From Pseudooceanicola sp. HF7 (GTDB lineage: Bacteria > Pseudomonadota > Alphaproteobacteria > Rhodobacterales > Rhodobacteraceae), in NCBI RefSeq assembly GCF_011806405.1, contig NZ_JAATOW010000010.1, positions 62,001 through 126,000 on the forward strand: a stretch of DNA of 64,000 nt, in the 5' to 3' direction. The stretch's first letter is position 1. Every line of letters starts with the position of its first letter. The notes beneath the pieces were generated by a model. It did not search any database. It saw only the letters and a list, made by a program, of their open reading frames with translations, and was not told the DNA's origin. Shown here one piece after another: positions 61,553 through 64,000 of this stretch. A program made the translations under genes and the position numbers.

Positions 61553-62182
61553 ATGGTACACCCAAAGTTGCGGGCCAGCTCACTGGCCGGGATCGTGGCG
61601 TTGAGCGGGCTCTGCCTGGCCACGCCTGCGCTTGCCACCGATTACTCGGACCCGACCTGGCCCTGCGTGCAGCGAAAGGTGGGCCAGCTGTCGGTCGGCC
61701 TGATGTGGGCCGGCCCGGTGCCGGAGGCCACGCGCGAAGGGCTGGCAGAGGACGTGCAGCATCTGGCGGATGTGCTGGCCGTGCGCAGAATCGCGCCCGA
61801 AGATCTGGCCCCCGAAATCGCCGCCTTTGCCGAGCGCCACGATGGCAGCCCCGAAGCCCTTGGGCTGGTCTTCGAACGGGTCTTCGAGCGCCTCTCGCGC
61901 CGCCGCGACCGGATCATGCACGGGATCGAGGAATTCTCGCTCAGCCAGATCGCCCTCAGCGAAAAGATCGAGGCCGCGCGCGGGGAGATGTCCGCGCAGA
62001 TGGCGCTTGAGGATCCCGATTTCGACAAGGTGGATGCGCTGGAAGAGCAGCTCGACTGGGATCAGCTGATCTATTCGGACCGCCAGCAGAACATCACCTA
62101 CCTCTGCGAGACGCCGACGCTGCTGGAAAAGCGGCTCTATGCCATCGCGCAGCTGTTGCAGGCTGAGATGCGGCAGGACTGA
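61553..62182 (+). CDS. Secreted helical protein of unknown function
   Basis: A 209-residue exported protein (signal about 1-28, ending ALA). The mature part is helical, with Trp-Pro-Cys at its start (DPTWPCVQRKVGQLSVG) and a long charged coiled-coil-like region (LSRRRDRIMHGIEEFSLSQIALSEKIEAARGEMSAQ). A second cysteine (TYLCET) could pair with the first. GAGGAGAC precedes the ATG at 61553, which decides this start over much longer antisense-type frames. It is divergent from frmA and is followed by a convergent metallohydrolase gene. The context suggests a periplasmic quinoprotein-associated role. Confidence 0.72.
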   Translation: MVHPKLRASSLAGIVALSGLCLATPALATDYSDPTWPCVQRKVGQLSVGLMWAGPVPEATREGLAEDVQHLADVLAVRRIAPEDLAPEIAAFAERHDGSPEALGLVFERVFERLSRRRDRIMHGIEEFSLSQIALSEKIEAARGEMSAQMALEDPDFDKVDALEEQLDWDQLIYSDRQQNITYLCETPTLLEKRLYAIAQLLQAEMRQD

Positions 62183-62186
62183 CGGG

Positions 62187-63200
62187 TCATTCCCATTCCA
62201 GTTCCGTGAAGGCGACGGTGGCGTTGCGCGGGTTGTAATCCTTGAACAATTGCCAGTGCGGGGCCTCTTCCTCGGCGATGCTTTCCACCGCCTCGCCCAG
62301 GCGCGTGCCCGCTTCGATCGCCGCGCGGGTGTCCACCAGCAGCCGGGCCAGGTAGCGATCCTGGTCCGCCGCACCCTCCGGCCACGGCAGGGAGGCCGGC
62401 CCGTGGCCGGGCACCACCCGGGCCAGCGGCATGTTCTCAAGCTGCGCCATCACCGCCTGCCAGCCCAGCAGGCTTCCGTCCAGCGCCGGGGTCTGGTCAT
62501 GAAACAGCAGGTCCCCGGCAAAGAGCGTCCCGGTGGTCGCGTCATAGACGGTCAGGTCACTGGGCGAATGGGCCACCGGCCAGGGGGTCAGGCTCAATTC
62601 CCTCTCGCCAAGGTCGATCCTGGTTTCCTGCGTCAGCGCCGTGCTGACCCGGGGCGCGGTGGTGCCGATCAGCGCCTGAGGGCCGATCAGCCGGGACAGG
62701 CTTACCAGATAATTCTCCTGCCGGTCCGCCAGCGCCCTCGGCAGGGCCGCATGGGCGACCACCTTTGCCCCGACCTCTTCGAAGAGAGAGGCGCCGAAGA
62801 CGTGATCGGGATGCATATGCGTCAGGATCACGTGGCTGACGGGCTTATCGGTTTGGGCCCGGATCGCCCGCCACAGTGCCTCTGCGATCCAGCGGGCCGC
62901 ACCGCTGTCGATCACCGCGACGGAGCGCCCCCCGATCACGAAGCCCAGGTTCGCCACATCGCCCAGGTTCTGCCCGTCGGCATCGGCGATCTGCCCGGTG
63001 TGCACGAAGACGCCGGGCGCGATCTCTGTCACCGGCAGCGGGGCAAGGGCAGGCTGGCAAACCGGATCGCCCTGCGGCGGGTCGGCGGCAAGCGCGGCTT
63101 CGCAGGCTGCGCGGGTCTCGCCCTCGTATCCCGGTAGCAGGACCTCGCGGCAAGGCTGCGCGCCCGTGGTCAGGCAGATCAGGACAATGGCTTCGAACAT
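62187..63200 (-). CDS. Quinoprotein relay-system zinc metallohydrolase (SoxH-related MBL)
   Basis: A 337-residue metallo-beta-lactamase-fold protein. The zinc motif is THMHPDHVFG (H-x-H-x-D-H), with later histidines in PVAHSPSDLTVY and VPGHGPAS. MFEAIVLICLTTGAQPC is an N-terminal export-type segment, followed by the family's CREVLLPGYEG. The ATG at 63200 is chosen because GGGGGG precedes it; 63218 is the alternative. In this family the enzyme is encoded with a SoxYZ-like carrier in PQQ systems. The carrier gene is divergent from it here. Confidence 0.85.
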   Translation of the reverse strand: MFEAIVLICLTTGAQPCREVLLPGYEGETRAACEAALAADPPQGDPVCQPALAPLPVTEIAPGVFVHTGQIADADGQNLGDVANLGFVIGGRSVAVIDSGAARWIAEALWRAIRAQTDKPVSHVILTHMHPDHVFGASLFEEVGAKVVAHAALPRALADRQENYLVSLSRLIGPQALIGTTAPRVSTALTQETRIDLGERELSLTPWPVAHSPSDLTVYDATTGTLFAGDLLFHDQTPALDGSLLGWQAVMAQLENMPLARVVPGHGPASLPWPEGAADQDRYLARLLVDTRAAIEAGTRLGEAVESIAEEEAPHWQLFKDYNPRNATVAFTELEWE

Positions 63201-63301
63201 GCGGCCCCCCTTTCCCATGCCCCGGTACCGACCAAGCGCTCGGTATCGCCAAGGCTGCAGTCATGGCATGATCCCCCCGTGCTCACGGAGGAGGTGACGG
63301 C

Positions 63302-64000
63302 ATGACCCATCCAACCCTTTTCGCGCCAACCCTTTGTGCGGCGGCCCTTGTGTTTCTGCTGGCCGGGCCGGTGCCCGCTGGCGACGCGGTGGAAAACCCG
63401 TTGATCGACAGCCCGACCTGGGCAGAGCTGCGCGGCGATGTCGTGGGGGACGTGCCGATCTCGGACGGCACCGGCATCATCGATGTAGAGGCCCCCTACC
63501 GTGCCCATGACGCGGCGACGGTTCCGGTGATACTGCACCAGGTCGACCCCGATCTGCCGATCCAGAAAGCGACCGTTGTCATCGATGAAAACCCCGCGCC
63601 CGTGGCGGCCGTGATGACCTTTGCCAAGGCCATGGCGCCGCTTGATTTCGAACTGCGAGTGCGGGTGAACCAGTATTCCAATCTGCGGGTGCTGGCCGAA
63701 ACCGACCAGGGACTCAGCATGAACGGGCGCTTCGTGAAGGCCTCGGGCGGCTGTTCCGCCCCGGCCACGCGCGATCCGGAACTGGCGCTGGACGGCATGG
63801 GGCAGATGAAGCTGCGCATGTTCCAGGAACCCGCCATGTCCGTCCCGCGCCGCGAAGCGCAGATCATGATCCGGCATCCCAACTACTCGGGCCTGCAACG
63901 CGATCAGGTGACTCAATTGTTCATCCCGGCGCATTTCATCGACCATATGGAAGTCTGGCAGGGAGACGATTTCCTGTTCTCCGTCGATGGCGGGATCTCG
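63302..64000 (+). CDS. Quinoprotein dehydrogenase-associated SoxYZ-like carrier (partial, cut by window end)
   Basis: At least 233 residues, open at the end of the window. A signal peptide (about 1-26) is followed by a SoxY-like domain, whose carrier motif VKASGGCSAP places the thiol-bearing Cys at residue 151, and the start of a SoxZ-like domain (about 160 onward, MIRHPNYSGLQRD). In Sox systems this cysteine carries covalent sulfur, but in PQQ relay systems its cargo is not known. GGAGGAGGTG precedes the ATG at 63302. It is divergent from the relay metallohydrolase gene, with a 101-bp shared promoter region. The C-terminus is missing. Confidence 0.87.
   Translation, partial: MTHPTLFAPTLCAAALVFLLAGPVPAGDAVENPLIDSPTWAELRGDVVGDVPISDGTGIIDVEAPYRAHDAATVPVILHQVDPDLPIQKATVVIDENPAPVAAVMTFAKAMAPLDFELRVRVNQYSNLRVLAETDQGLSMNGRFVKASGGCSAPATRDPELALDGMGQMKLRMFQEPAMSVPRREAQIMIRHPNYSGLQRDQVTQLFIPAHFIDHMEVWQGDDFLFSVDGGIS

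Overview
The window is a gene-dense, high-GC alphaproteobacterial segment. It most resembles the Rhodobacterales (Roseobacter/Paracoccus-like bacteria): TRAP and peptide-type ABC uptake systems, a XoxF-type methanol dehydrogenase with glutathione-linked formaldehyde oxidation, many 4-bp ATGA gene overlaps, and long antisense open frames produced by the GC bias. No rRNA, tRNA, CRISPR array, transposase or phage gene was seen. Species cannot be assigned from the sequence alone.

Region 1 (1-7.3 kb): an FAH-family hydrolase and an SDR end at a bidirectional terminator. They face a minus-strand module made of an anthraniloyl-CoA/salicylyl-CoA-type monooxygenase-reductase fusion, an SDR, a 4HBT thioesterase, a RidA-like protein, a YciA-like thioesterase and a MarR regulator. 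A second thioesterase is divergent from the fusion gene.

Region 2 (7.5-14.0 kb): a GntR/FCD regulator, a three-gene TRAP transporter, a V4R-domain protein, a GlcD-type FAD oxidase and an HpcH/HpaI aldolase, probably one carboxylate uptake and catabolism operon.

Region 3 (14.5-38.4 kb): an aromatic-type catabolic region. It holds two isatin-hydrolase/kynurenine-formamidase-like cyclases, two PYROXD2-like flavoproteins around an indolepyruvate oxidoreductase pair (IorAB), a secreted VOC protein, a five-gene peptide-type ABC transporter, an acyl-CoA-dehydrogenase-fold monooxygenase with flavin reductase and LysR, a second flavin reductase, a CcdAB toxin-antitoxin pair, a DUF35-SDR fusion with a cysteine-less thiolase, and an acyl-CoA ligase with a divergent LysR. 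A nearly identical 20-bp palindromic site lies before the GntR gene and before the ABC operon, suggesting shared control of regions 2 and 3. My working hypothesis is catabolism of indole, isatin or a related N-aromatic via isatinate to 2-aminobenzoyl-CoA, which the fusion enzyme of region 1 would then use.

Region 4 (39.2-46.1 kb): an orphan ScpB-like protein with a DUF1403-like partner, a LysR gene divergent from an SRPBCC-SDR pair, and an OmpR-type two-component system. A 55-bp element of five 11-bp units occurs twice in intergenic DNA (31.6 and 43.3 kb) in opposite orientations.

Region 5 (46.1-64.0 kb): a PQQ-dependent methanol-oxidation island. One long minus-strand operon encodes a PQQ-associated ABC system resembling lanthanide-uptake (lut) loci, with two binding proteins, two ATPases, two permeases, a beta-propeller, a secreted unknown and a small acidic PepSY-like protein. 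A second minus-strand operon runs class III alcohol dehydrogenase - S-formylglutathione hydrolase - cytochrome c - XoxF - XoxG-like cytochrome - XoxJ-like binding protein - CxxxCW protein, i.e. methanol to formaldehyde in the periplasm and formaldehyde to formate in the cytoplasm. A metallohydrolase and a divergent SoxYZ-like carrier, cut by the window end, complete the quinoprotein accessory set.
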